The translations under genes were made by a program, and so were the position numbers. A stretch of 64,000 bases of DNA from Amoebophrya sp. A120 (taxonomy: Eukaryota > Sar > Dinophyceae > Syndiniales > Amoebophryaceae): NCBI GenBank assembly GCA_905178155.1, contig CAJINV010000001.1, positions 2,594,089 through 2,658,088 on the forward strand, given 5' to 3'. The notes under the pieces were generated by a model. It saw only the letters and a list, made by a program, of their open reading frames with translations. It was not told the DNA's origin and searched no databases. Shown piece by piece: positions 35,417 through 46,933 of this stretch; positions within the stretch are counted from its first letter, which is position 1, and each line of letters begins with the position of its first letter.

Positions 35417-38400
35417 ATGCGCCATTCGGAACAAGCACAACTTTGCAAAGGACACACCATGGTGCGCCCGGTTTCGACCTCCCTCTATGTGCCTCCTCGT
35501 CGGGCACTTCACGTGTGGCGGCGTGCATTATTTCGTGTTGCTTGTTTATCTTTGACTTTGTCGGTTTGTTTCACCCCAACGACCATTGATGCCAGATCCT
35601 GGACCGACGGCGCTCCTGCAAGGTTTGATGGCGATGAGCGGACGGAGTTGTTCGAGGTGGAGCTGCCGAGCATGCGGGAGCTCCGGCAGCAGCAGCTAGA
35701 CAACGCGTTGTTTGGGCAGCAGAGCCAGGCGACCGCCAAAATCGATCCAGCGGACGCGGAGTTTGACAAGTTGACCAGAAGTTCGGGGGTCTTATCGCCG
35801 AAAAGGGGAGGAGGTCAACAAAGTCAAGCTGCGGGACGAGGAGGGTGTTACAACTCAAGCGACGGCGGGTTACAGCCACTCGGCTGCACCACCACCACTA
35901 CGACCTCCGGCATAGAAGACAGTGGGACCACGTCGGTGACCGTGCTGGGCACCCCGAGGCCGAGTGGAAGCAGCGACCCAGAGAAGTCGTTCGCTCCGCC
36001 ACCGCCTACGCAGCCGCCACCGCCCCTGGCGCCCCACTGGGCAGCTACAGAGGACTTTGAGTCCTCGGTTACTGCTGGCGGAAAGACGAGCAGCAGCGGT
36101 AGTGATGTGACAACGGAAGTTCTTCAACAGCAAGCAGCACGGGTCCTCGCGTCCGACCAGCTGAAACTTCCTCGGTTTTCCCCCGTGCCCTCCCGGCAGT
36201 CGCTGCTACAGCAAGTGGAGGCGCGCGCAAGCACGGCCGAGATTTTGGACGCCTGCCCGGGGATTGATGGTCCGGCCGCTTCGGAAGTAGAAAGCGAGGG
36301 GGCGGACATCAGTCGGGGGGGAACGAATTGTGGCATGATTACAACGGGAGCAGAGAAAGGCGATGCTGGATCGATACTGACCTCTGCCGCGGCTGCCTCA
36401 AACGTGCCAGCACGTTTGGCGCACGGGCTGCCGCACCAAGGCGGCCGCGAAGATGTTGAAGAGCAGAAAGGCGAACAAACTGAGGAGGAAATTGAAGATT
36501 CCTGTCCGCTCTCCGTCTCGGAGCGCATTCAGCTCTTTGAGGGCCTGTTCGGCGAAGTTTTGCAGAAGCAGTCTGAGGCGGAAAAAAGAATGAACAAACC
36601 AAGGAGACGAGGCATGCAATCCCGGATCCGCGCCTTAGCAGCGGACGAAGAAGATGAATCCAGCTTCGGAGGACGAATCCGAGGAGACGAGGAGGATGCA
36701 GGCAGTGGGAAAAAAATCAACAACAAGCCTGTTGAAGATGATGTTGACCTAGTCGACGGCGGGCAACAGGCTGCAACGAGAGAGGACATGATCCACAGTG
36801 CTGCAACTACGAAGCAGGATGAGGATGATGATAATTCTCGTCGTCCCACTCGTTCTACTTCAGTAGCTGCTGCCGCTTCTGCTGGTGGTAATCAGCCCAC
36901 GGAGGGCGCGTTTTTCATCGGGAAAGATCCGGACACCGATTCCGAGTCCGACGAAGAAGTTCCACGACCCGCCCGCCGCGCCTCCTCGGACAGTGCGGGC
37001 TCCGGGGGGGCGTTCTCCAGTCCCTTCTCCCCACCCTATTCTACCGGGCGTGACTCGTCCCGACGCGACGTGGGACGAGAGGGTGGCGCCGGCGCGGGGC
37101 TTGGTTTTGCATCCTCCGCGCGAGACGAAGGAGCATCCTCGGGAGTAGCTCGTGAAGATGAAGTCCTTTCAGCGATGAATTCTGAAGTAGTAGAACCAGC
37201 AACAGGTGCCTCATCGAACACGAGCGGAGGACTGCTGAAAATCATTTCGCAGCGCATGCGCGTGAAGCCAGGGACGAAAGATGCCACTCTTACAACTGCC
37301 AGCGCGACTAATGCGGTCGGAAAAAATCCAGCTTCTGCCGCCTCGTCGCAGGAAAATAAACAGAGCGAACTGTCGACATCATCAAAACGAAACTCCTGCT
37401 GCGTCCCTCCGACCGTCACGGACGCGGCGAATTTGACCAAAGCACAGCGGCAGATGCAGAAGCTCTTCTCCGACGTGGGGACGCTTTTCCCGACGCACAT
37501 TATCCCACAGAAAAAAGCTGGCAGGGCATTTTTGTAATGTAGAAATAAATACACAGAAACACATGTCACGGGTGGCCCCATAGCATGCTATTTAGGATAT
37601 GCAATACAAATTCTTGGGTGGCCCCATAGCATGCTATTTAGGATATGCAATACAAATTCTTTTGTCTATTTATTTTTGCATAACAAACATGACCTGCCAG
37701 GTTTTTTCTGTGTGACACACATGGGCCGGCACTTCGACGGCATGTCCGACGAGGACGGGCGTGCGGCGCTGGCGACCCACCGCGACTGCATCGAGTATCA
37801 AATGTAAAAATGTCGGGGTCTGGAAGAATTCATGTTTGTCATGCTTGTCTGGCATGACTCTTAAATCTGTCATGCAAGTGACCCAAGAGCTTCGTTTTTC
37901 TGTGATGCAGAAGCGCAGTTTGTCATGCAGAATAGGCAACACCTAGGAGCTCAGGAACTTGTCATGCTGAGCCAGCATTTGCAGCCTCATCATGAGACGC
38001 CACCCAGCATCACAAGTTTCCAGACCCAGACATTTTTACTTTTGATATCGAGCAGGTGTTTGCTATTCCGGGACTCTCCCCGGAGTACGCCGTGTCCGCT
38101 CTGCGCCGCATTGCGGAGTGGCTGCGGGCGCGGTCTTTGTTCGTCGAGGAGCTGCCCTTCTGGGTCAGAATGCTCGACATTGAGCAAGCAATCCACAAGG
38201 AGCAACGGGAAGGTATGGTTCTTGTGCGTATATAATGATTTGATTTCATTCGTCGCAGCGAAAAGTAAATAGCTCTGAGCAGGACCTAAGAAAGAACTCT
38301 CTGCGCATACTTCCAAAACTAGGGCTTTCATCAAATCAGCTCAATTTTTTATTTGTGACGTCAACCTGATTTCAATATAAAGTATCAAATTTCTTTGCGC

Positions 38401-38616
38401 CCTATAGCGCTGATAGCCGAGCTGGCGCTTGCGGTCGACCGCCCGGGAGACGATGATGTCGCGAGCTTTCGCGAAGATGAGGTCGACGTTTTGCAACGCC
38501 GAGTGGACGACGAGGACCGGCGTTTTGAGGCGATCAAGGGCGAACTCGAGGCCCAGCAAACGCGCGTCTACGAATTCATCGGACAAAACTGGGAAAAAAC
38601 GCGTCATAAAGTGTAG
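35417..38616 (+). CDS. Secreted or membrane-anchored disordered protein of unknown function, 841 aa
   Basis: Exons 35417-37500, 37723-37795, 38053-38212 and 38408-38616 sum to 2,526 nt. An N-terminal hydrophobic segment (RVACLSLTLSVCF) after basic residues looks like a signal peptide; a second Met at 35459 would shorten the basic lead. The long first exon is mostly low-complexity (Ser, Gly, Glu, Asp, Pro-rich), with a short helical part around SVSERIQLFEGLFGEVLQKQ. The C-terminal 145 residues look folded and helical (FAIPGLSPEYAVSALRRIAE, then VDVLQRRVDDEDRRFEAIKG, a likely coiled coil). No family recognised. Two introners plus one GT-AG intron (38213-38407). Confidence 0.75.
37501..37717. 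mobile_element. Introner, family F, with 46-bp tandem duplication
   Basis: 217 bp; TSD CACAT exact. A 46-bp unit is repeated head to tail at 37570-37615 and 37616-37661. Reverse orientation to 31924. Confidence 0.92.
37796..38047. mobile_element. Introner, family A (reverse of 26920)
   Basis: 252 bp; TSD TCGAG exact. The interior is a near-exact reverse complement of 26920-27171. Confidence 0.94.
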
Positions 38617-39615
38617 CGACATGATAGTGGCTTAAACAATAAAAAGAACTTGTTTATTTGCAGCTTACTTTCAACAGTGATTCGATAGCGCCGCTGCACC
38701 CATGGTGATGAAGGTCGTGGTGCGTCGTACGAACTACGAAGAAATGAGTGTGCTGAAAAAATAAAGCGACTTTATTGAATTGAAATGAACGACTGGTGTG
38801 GACGATCGATGTTGCCGCGTGTAGGAAAATCTTGATGTGATAGGGGTCATGTGGCCCTTTTCTTGCGATTTTGCTGTGAAAACAACCGGTTTGCTGCAAA
38901 CGTCAAAATTGAAGAATACAGATGGATCACTTCTTAGCGCGCAGGCGTAGCGCACTGCGGATATTGAACTACAACGCATGTTGCGATGCAATAAGGAAGA
39001 ACAAGAATTAGAATCCGAAGAACGGAGTGCTTGTTTGATATTCCACCCAGCGCGTTTCTGTTGTAGTGCGCGACATAATTTTTATCGCAAGTAGTCTGGG
39101 TTGTAGAGGAACTTTTTCAAGGAGTTGGTTTTTAGCGTCGCTTAATTTCGTGGTACGCAGTGCCAGATCCAATCGTGCCTTCGTGGTCCACAAATTTATG
39201 GAAGAAAGAGCAGGAACATGTGACGCCATCGCGCTATCGTGTAGGAAAGATCGTTAACTCCTCATTCTCACTTCTTTGTCAGTCAAGGGTCGCCGGTAGG
39301 GAGTAGTAGTGCATCTGTTGTTTTATTAACTCTAGTCTGTAATGACCTGAAACTGAAAGTGAAAGAGGAAAACTAGCGCGCAGGCACACAAGTACGGCGG
39401 TTTTTCATCGTTTATAAATTTTCCTTGCAAAGAAGAAGTTGTACGATCTCCATCTTCATGCAGAGCAAACATATTTTTATCGAAACACGAATAACGACGG
39501 CGGGTTCGTCCTTTAGATCTTGCAGTAAGAAATAACCGCGGGTCAGCATACAGACCCTGCCTCCCGCTCTCTTCCGATTGACTCACCCTCCGAACACGTT
39601 CACGACGACGCAAAA
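38617..39615. other. Intergenic, about 1 kb
   Basis: No supportable gene; short frames only, no introner. Confidence 0.5.
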
Positions 39616-42600
39616 ATGCCCGAGCACAAACCCAGTGGTGCCTGCCGTGCAGTGACGCCGGCGGCGCTCACCGCGAGTGAAGAAAAAGAAAGAGGCGCGA
39701 AGCTGTACAAAGCTGGGGACTGGGCAGGCGCGGTCGCAGCGTATGACGAAGCGCTTTCGCTGCTCCGCGAAGGAGCGCAGAAGGAGGGGCGGGAGCAAAA
39801 GCAGCACGCCTACCTGCGGGCTACGCTTCTGAGCAACAAATCGATGGCGCAGTACGAGCTGGGTCAGTACCGGGAGGCCGCGCACTTGGCCAGTATTGTC
39901 GCGGATCTGGATGAAGACGATATAACTTCTGTAGTCCCACCAGCAGACCACGACTCCGGTGGCAAGGAGAAGGAGAAGGACAGCACAAACATTGTGCGGA
40001 ATCTGCGGCGCAAAAATATCGAGCGGGTGGAGCGGTGCGAAAATTTTCTCCGCCCGTTGATGGTGGTGGAACAACCAGTCATACTACCCGAGGCTGCTGG
40101 GTCCTCTTTGTCGTCTACAACAACTTCGGCCATCGGTTCTAGTGATCATTTGCACAATATTAATTCCGGTCATAATTTATTCGACGCCAGGCGCTTGGCC
40201 CGCTACCGGTCCCCGCGCATCACCACCATGCAGGAGCTGTACACCAGCAGCAATGTGTATCATACGAAAAAAGTGTTTCACTGTAAGGATTTTGCAAGTT
40301 CTGCATCACAAGTTTGCTCTACATCACAGAGAAAATTTGCCATGCTAGATTCCTAAGGAAAAAGACAGCTAAAAATCCATTGTCTTGCATGTGTAGCAAG
40401 ACAAACACTTCTCAGATGCAGTTTCTGGATTACAAGTTCACAGTGAAACAGTTTTTTCTTGCGATAATGTGGCTATGAGCGCGTTTCGGCGAATTCCGCG
40501 GGAGGGAGAAGAGTTGGGCGAACCAGACCCGAGCTGTATCCCGTGTAAAAACATCCCCACCCCAGAGTTGTCATGCAATTCTGCATGCCAAAAAAGTTTC
40601 TCATGCAGAGCCCTATGAGAAGCATTTTCTATCCGTGTTTTGGAATTTTTGATGCTAGAATCAGCATACTATGCTAGATCTGTGATGCTTCTGAACCAAC
40701 TGGCCTAACAGGATTACACTACGAGGACAAGTCTGCCATGACAAACAACCAAAGCTGGTTTATTTGTCTAGCAGAGTCCCCATCTTGCTTCTGGTGTGGG
40801 GACGTTTTTAATCAGGATAAGCTGCGAAGAGGACCTGGCCGCGGTTTTCGGGGGCTTCAACGATGGTCGAGACGCCATGCTGACGATGATCGAGGGGAGC
40901 CAGAAACTGGAGAAAAATCCGAACCTGCGCATGCGGTTATCAAATGCAAAAATGTCTGGGTCTGGAAACTTGTGATGCTAAAATGTGCAAGAGGAAGTCA
41001 CTTCCTTATGCAGGAAAGCATGACAAGGTTGCAGCACGCCTTCTCATACGAACTCCGCATGAGAAACTGCGTTTTTGTATGACACAGCACGCTACCACTG
41101 TTCTTGGTCATGCAATACAGATTTCACAGGAATGCAAGGCCAGCATTACAAGTTCCAACTTTCGGGACCCAGACACTTTTGCAATCCATAGCGGTTGTGT
41201 CTGAACGACATCCACCCCACGGCGGTGGCGCGATATTGCAAGGAAAAATCCCCCCTCCCCATATCAAAACGAAATTTCTGATGCTGGATTTGTGTACACA
41301 AATCAGCTTTGTATTGCAGGAAGGCACTGCGGCCAGATCGCCAGGCTAGGTAGGGGCGTACGGGTCTAGTTGTTCAGCATGGCAAACTGCTCCCCTTTTA
41401 GCCCAATAGCATGACAAATCGCTTCTGTAATGGGGCGGAAGCTTCTGCCCTTGTCGTCTTGCAGCACAAAGATGGCTTTTCAATATGGGGAGGGGAGATT
41501 TTTCATTTTGATACGCGAATTCTGATCATCTTCCGGCTCTGCGAACAGCTCGCCTCGGAGGTTCCACCCGAGAAGGACGCCAAACTGCACCGGAACGGCT
41601 TGGGTTTGCTGCACAAGAGCCAAACTGGGCAGCTGCTGCAGTTTCTGTACATGATTCCCAGCATTCCGCCCGCGTTGTATGAACGCTTGCTGGCGGAGGT
41701 GGCGAGTCTGGAGAACATATTTGCACCAGCAAACGAAAGCTCCTTCGCGCAGGATTTTTGTGCTGCATTTGGCTCTTGGTTCCGACCCCCGGACAGATCC
41801 ACGCGCCAAAAGATCTTCGACGCGATTCAAAATTGGAAAAAGGTCGCGGCGTCCGTATCGGACGAACGCATTTGGGAGTACAGCAGTATCGCGCCGGAGG
41901 GGGTCCCATTTGACGCGTACTTCAACGCGCCCGGGGCGGGCCCGCTGCGCGAGCTTACGAAGATTAGCTGCGGCTGGATGCGCGACCGGCTCGGCCTGGA
42001 CGAACGCGCGACTCGCGAAAGGTTGCGGCAGATGTATTTCGTCTTCGATGCGAGAATCCAAGCGGCCCACGTGGACAATTTCGAGGAGGTGGTGCGCGAC
42101 TGGCACAAAGCAGCCAAGGCGGGTCCGGTCATAGGCCCTATTTGGCGGGCCTATGACCGCCTGCAAAAACGCGTGCAGCAGGAAGTGGAGAAAAAATACG
42201 GCGATTTCAAGCGGTGGCGCTTCAATTTTACGTTTCACGATCTCAGCTGCAGCGTTGACCCCGAGGCTGGTCCTGCTCGCGGCAACTGCACGTCGAACAC
42301 AGGCCGCCCCGCTTCTAGAAGTACAACTACGTCTGTGCCGGAGGGTGGCCTCCATAATTACATCCTTACGCCAGATTACGAATTCAATGAAAACATTTAC
42401 ACCAGTAAGAAGAGTTACAAAGCTCCTGGCGAATTTATCATTCCCGAGCCGCCAGCCAAACTGATGGATTGTGGCCTCAGTGGCGCGTGGTGGAGAGGCA
42501 CCGATTTGGCCGCTTGGTTCTTTCTGCAGGTCGGGCGCGCAATCCAGAAGTTTCGAGCTCTAGAGGATCATGGCTCCACGTCCACGAACAACAACTTCAC

Positions 42601-44172
42601 GGCAACATCAAGGATAAGTTGCGAATTGAACTGCGGAGACATAGGGGCCTACCTCAATGAGTTGGAACGAGAGGCCTTTGCTGCCGGAACAACGTCCAAG
42701 TTGTTTGACCGGGTGTTTGTTTCGAACATTCTCGATTACACTGGATGTCTGGACTTCTTCAGTTACGGTATCCCGCTGCTAAAGCCATCAAATGGCTGCA
42801 CGAACTCCACGGTCTTGCGGAACTGCGGGCACTGGTTTCCGTGGACGGGTGACATGCACTGCGCCGAGGCCTACAAAAAGTACCTGTACTGGGGGAGTGC
42901 GCTCGGGAGTTATGAGCAAATTCGCGAGGTGTTTGGCGCGTCGGTGGAGGGGGCGCCAACTATGATGGAGCCGCACCACGTGTGGAAGAAAAGCGACGCG
43001 TTCGGCACCGGCCGATTGCTCCCGAAGACTTTGAGCCGAAAGACGACCGTCAAGACCTACCTCGCCACGCTGCTGGTGCGCTTGGTGCTCCCGCCGCAGA
43101 TGGTGGAGGAGGACCGGGGTTGGGAGATGGGCGCTCCCTGCGTGCCGCCGACCGGCCTCGCCGGGTTTCTGCGGGTGGCGCAGTCGCTGGTGCGATACCA
43201 AAACTGTCCGCCGCACTGGGTGTTCGAAATTGTCGAGGCGGTTCTGAAACGGGGTGAGTTGAAGGACGTCTGGTGCCGAGACCGCAGCGTGCCCGTGCCC
43301 GAGTCCGAGAAAAAAATCAGCAATGTGCCCTTAGATTGGGCACAAGTCGAACTCGCGACGCTGCTCCGCGTGTTCGCGAACGAAGTGCCCTTCCGTTTGG
43401 ATGGGTTCCAGCGACTCGCTGACACCGTACTAGGCGACGGGTGCGCGGCGCAAGAGAGCAGTCGCGTGCGCGTGTACCGGGGGAAATTACGCAAGCCGCT
43501 GGTGCCGTGTACACAACTTACGCACGGAAAGCACCCGGTTATGGGCGTCGCCATTGTCTTCTCGGTTTCTCATCTTGTTGAAGCATTGAAGAGCAAAGCG
43601 GGTTATGATATGAACACTCCAGCAGAGATGTTGAACGACTACAGGCCGCGGCTGGTTGGGCCAGTTCCGAACGACGCCAAGGCCGAGCTGAAGTTTTGGG
43701 GCGTTCCCAAAAACGCGGGCGATTTGAGATACCCAGGGTATACTTGTTCTCCCTTCTTCAAGTTCATGGTTTACTGTTCGAATGATGGCCAAAGAACATG
43801 TAGCTGCTGTTGTAGCCGACGGATTCGATTATTATCTATTTGTTTCTTCAGTAAAAAAAGCTTTTAGTTCTTCTCGTCCGGCGCGCAACATTTTCGGGTG
43901 AGGTTTTTGCAAGAGCTACTTACTACCTTCTCTGAAAAGAACAACGACTAAACAGCACCGTCCTACATCGCTTCACCACCTGTTCCTGGGATTTCGAGTC
44001 ACGGGAATTCGAGATCCTGTTGTCGAGCGCGCTGTTTGAGAAGTTTTCCGCTGACGGCTACTCCTGCGTCGTTTTCGAATATGGTACTTACATCGTGCTC
44101 AGTAGGGAGGCGGTCCCGGTCAAGAGCCTGCAAATTGTGCAAGCCGATGCGTCGAAACTCTTCCGGGTCTGA
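39616..44172 (+). CDS. TPR plus DUF4470-like protein, 1,097 aa
   Basis: Exons 39616-40257, 40472-40536, 40825-40937, 41196-41233, 41519-43737, 43956-44172 sum to 3,294 nt. The N-terminus has a TPR-like helix pair (EKERGAKLYKAGDWAGAVAA, then LSNKSMAQYELGQYREAAHL). After four introners the joined exons read CEEDLAAVFGGFNDGRDAML, then LCLNDIHPTAVARILIIFRL, which fits the DUF4470 pattern (G-x-GD-x-R followed by LNDIHP-x-x-LAR). A large C-terminal region is unassigned, with conserved-looking LNCGDIGAYLNELEREAF and FVSNILDYTGCLDFF. DUF4470 often accompanies MYND fingers or TPRs; its chemistry is unknown to me. The last intron (43738-43955) is GT-AG and leads to a final exon ending at TGA 44170-44172, past the in-frame stop near 43867. 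Confidence 0.85.
40258..40466. mobile_element. Introner, family G (single copy here)
   Basis: 209 bp; arms GAAAAAAGTGTTTCACTGT and ACAGTGAAACAGTTTTTTC; TSD ATGTG exact. Excision gives SSNVAMSAF. Confidence 0.9.
40537..40819. mobile_element. Introner, family B (reverse orientation)
   Basis: 283 bp; TSD AGCTG exact; interior oriented like 15630. Confidence 0.92.
40938..41190. mobile_element. Introner, family A
   Basis: 253 bp; TSD GCGGT exact. Subtype related to 18889 and 28678. Excision gives RMRLCLNDIHP. Confidence 0.93.
41234..41513. mobile_element. Introner, family C
   Basis: 280 bp; TSD CGCGA exact. Interior near-identical to 29892, with a shortened 3' part. Confidence 0.93.
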
Positions 44173-45348
44173 GGGTGCTTCTATCCTGGTAGTGCCTCCT
44201 AAGTGTCGCAACGAATCGCCAGGGAGGTGGTCGACGTGATAATGTAAAAGTTGCAATTGTTTGATCCAACGGGGACAAACGCACTTTCGCGATGGAAAAT
44301 GCTCCTGCAAGAAGATGATAAGCATAAGTAACTGAAGTGTTGCCCCTTGATGATCACAAACATGTTTACGCTAGAGTCCACATCAAGAAACGCACAATCA
44401 AGCTGTGGCTGAATTGCTAGACGCCGCCCCTTTGGGTGCACATTCCATGCGATGATGATGTATTCGGCCACTGTGGAGGCCGTGATCTGTTCTACGGCTG
44501 ACCATCAGCTCTAGCCGAGCCTTGTCCGATGCGTGATGTGTCCTCGCGTTTGTGTGCTCCAGTGAGATTCTCGTGGTATCAGTTCAAATCCACGACTTTC
44601 ACACAGAAATAAAATGAGCCCTCGGCGGGTCTTGCGCTCCCTGCTCAATTTATTTCGTTCCTCAGCTTATGCGAAGATCTGTAAAAAGCAGCTCACCAAT
44701 TTGCTCTGGTTTACCAGCACATCGTGAAAAGCTAGGTCATCGCTCTTCGGTTTCCACGATTGATGCGCGGGCCTCTTGTGGTGCACCCTTGCCAAACGGA
44801 TCTGATATTTTGTGGCAGGCTCTTTGCAGGTTATCACTCGGTGGTCGGCGGCAAAGCTCATGCTAGCAGAAAGATCTGATATGTTGACATTTTCGTGTCA
44901 GGTGGCTGCGTATGAGGTAGATCACGACGTTCATCGACATTCAAGAGCAGCAGCAGCAGCAGCAGCAGGTGAACCGATCGAGACCGAATAGAGTCTTCCC
45001 GAAGCAGCACCATAGCAGCACTAAGTAGAAGCAAAAATAGTTCTAAGGTCTATACATACTAGTCAACAGCTTCGCGTCACCAAAACGAAGAAGATGGGTG
45101 TAGTAAAAATTGCCACGGAGCATCAAGCAATAAATCTAAACACGCATTGAGGAGCTTAAACAAGGATGAAAGTGCAGCCACTATTGACGCAAGTCCTTGA
45201 CTATTTGGCTACGTATCTTTCAACTAAGTAACATGCCGCCTGGTTTGACATAAATCCATGATTCGATGACGTATGCATAAATACAAGACACTAAAATAAA
45301 CACGACCTCGGCACCACAAGACGGCACTTTAGTAATAAAGCCTCGAGA
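44173..45348. other. Intergenic, 1.2 kb
   Basis: Contains seven tandem CAG units at 44948-44968. Minus-strand frames around 44000-44470 overlap the plus-strand gene end and have no recognisable domain. No gene supported. Confidence 0.5.
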
Positions 45349-46933
45349 ATGGCGCTCAAACTTGCGGCGCGGGGGGACTACGGGTCTTTTTCCCATGCTG
45401 ACAGGACGAAATGGGTGCACGAGCATATGGACGAAAGGCTCAGGCAAAGTTTTGCCCAGAAAGTACTCGGGCTGACTGCAGGTACGAGGAAGGTTGCTTA
45501 GACTCCGACTCAGAAGAACCAACTACAGTAGATGTTGCTGTGGCAAGAGCGTGGTGCCGTTGTGCGGCCTCCTTCTATCCGAATTCTCGAAACTTCTCAC
45601 TATAAACAGGTATGCTTTCCGTGACCGCTTCCGTTTGTATGTTGTTCAAAGTCGTTTTCCACTTTTACCTGAAGCATCCTCCAGACGACTTGGCGCACGG
45701 TGCCAAGCCCGCAGAGAATTCGCGCGACGCAAAGTGGCTTCAAGACGTCGGGTCCGCGCTGTTTCTGAACGCCGAGGCCACGGAAAACTTCACTCGCCTG
45801 CAAGTCCGGTGGATGGAAGACACCATGGGCGCTTTCCGTATACCAATAACGGTTCTCGGAATTTGCGGCAGCCTCTACGCACTGTGGCTACTGTGCTGTG
45901 TCAGGTGCTGCTGCTCTGAGGTAATTATGTCTCGACTGTTTATCCTAGGTGGAATGGTAACTGGTATATGAGAATTCAGGAGCAGCTTTCCATGTTTTTT
46001 CCGTGCAGCACTGCAGCTCTCCCTTGTGTAAGTGTAGTGAAAGAATGTGACATGCAGAATGAGGCCGGCTCTGTTAACTTTTCTAAAGCTATCTAATTCA
46101 AGTACATGACCCGGAACATCAAAAAAAACTATAGCTGCTTCGGCGGTCCCCGACCAACTACGTTCTCCTGTACACCCTGGGCGTGATGTATGGGTTGACG
46201 GTAAACACAGTCACGCTGCTCGCCCCGATGTGCGACATTGGCCTGGCGCTGGGCGGCACGGCCGGCGTTTTGATTGGGCTCTACTGCGTGGCCAAGTGTA
46301 CGAGCGTCGACGTGACGGGGATGCGGTTTTGGGTGTGGCTCGTAGGCTACCTGCTCATCTTTTCCCTCGCCATTTTTCTCCTGCCACTGGTTTTCATCGG
46401 CCAGTTTCGCGTTATCGGCTTCGTCATCAACGTGCTGGCCCTGTTGATGATATCGGTCTACTTGGTGGCAGACTTCCAGATGATCGTGGGGGGGAAGCGT
46501 ATCCGCAGTGAGAAGTGTGAGTATGTCATTTTTCGCTTATGACCTTCAAGGAATCGATTTATAAAGCACGGCATCTCCTTCTCCTACTTCCGCTTCCTTC
46601 TGGGGAAGCGAGACAAAGTGGCATAATTGGGCTCCAGGTACTCGGACTCCAAAAATTATTGTCGGATGATCGACACCGGGGCCGGCGCTGCGCTTCATCG
46701 GCACCAGATGCATAGAATTTTCTCAATGGGGGGGGAGGATCCGCCTTTCGAGAAAGTTAAAGCGTGTTGCATTGATTTTTGGCGAAGATGACATACGAGT
46801 GTTGCGGAGCTGGATAAGGGACAGGAAGAGGCAATTCGCACTCGACGAGTACGCTCACGCCGCGCTGCAGCTCTACGTTGACATAGTGGAGCTGTTTTTG
46901 CTGCTTCTCCGATTGGTACGATCCGGGATATAG
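45349..46933 (+). CDS. Bax-inhibitor-1/Lifeguard (TMBIM)-like membrane protein, about 309 aa
   Basis: Exons 45349-45481, 45610-45920, 46135-46515 and 46829-46933 sum to 930 nt. A hydrophilic N-terminus (VHEHMDERLRQSFAQKVLGL) is followed by about seven membrane segments (for example YTLGVMYGLTVN, DIGLALGGTAGVLIGLYCVA, VWLVGYLLIFSLAIFLLPLV, VINVLALLMISVYLVADFQM). The family signatures DFQMIVGGK and the C-terminal DEYAHAALQLYVDIVELFLL (in other members D-x-Y-x-x-AAL-x-LY-x-DI) are present. Family members sit in ER or Golgi membranes and affect calcium leak and cell survival. The last intron (about 46516-46828) lacks a GT-AG solution in frame and is flanked by GAAG repeats, so its exact ends are uncertain. 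The other two are GT-AG. No introner. Confidence 0.82.

Noticed and set aside
41411-43867. An independent 818-aa gene starting inside 41411-41513
   Set aside because: Its first bases are a family C introner. The coding part is exon 5 of the TPR/DUF4470 gene, and its stop is bypassed by a GT-AG intron.
43999-44471. Minus-strand gene at the end of the TPR/DUF4470 locus
   Set aside because: It overlaps the final plus-strand exon, lacks a recognisable domain, and would be the only gene on the opposite strand.
44560-44610. tRNA-like T-arm (GTTCAAATC)
   Set aside because: No matching acceptor, D or anticodon stems could be drawn around it.
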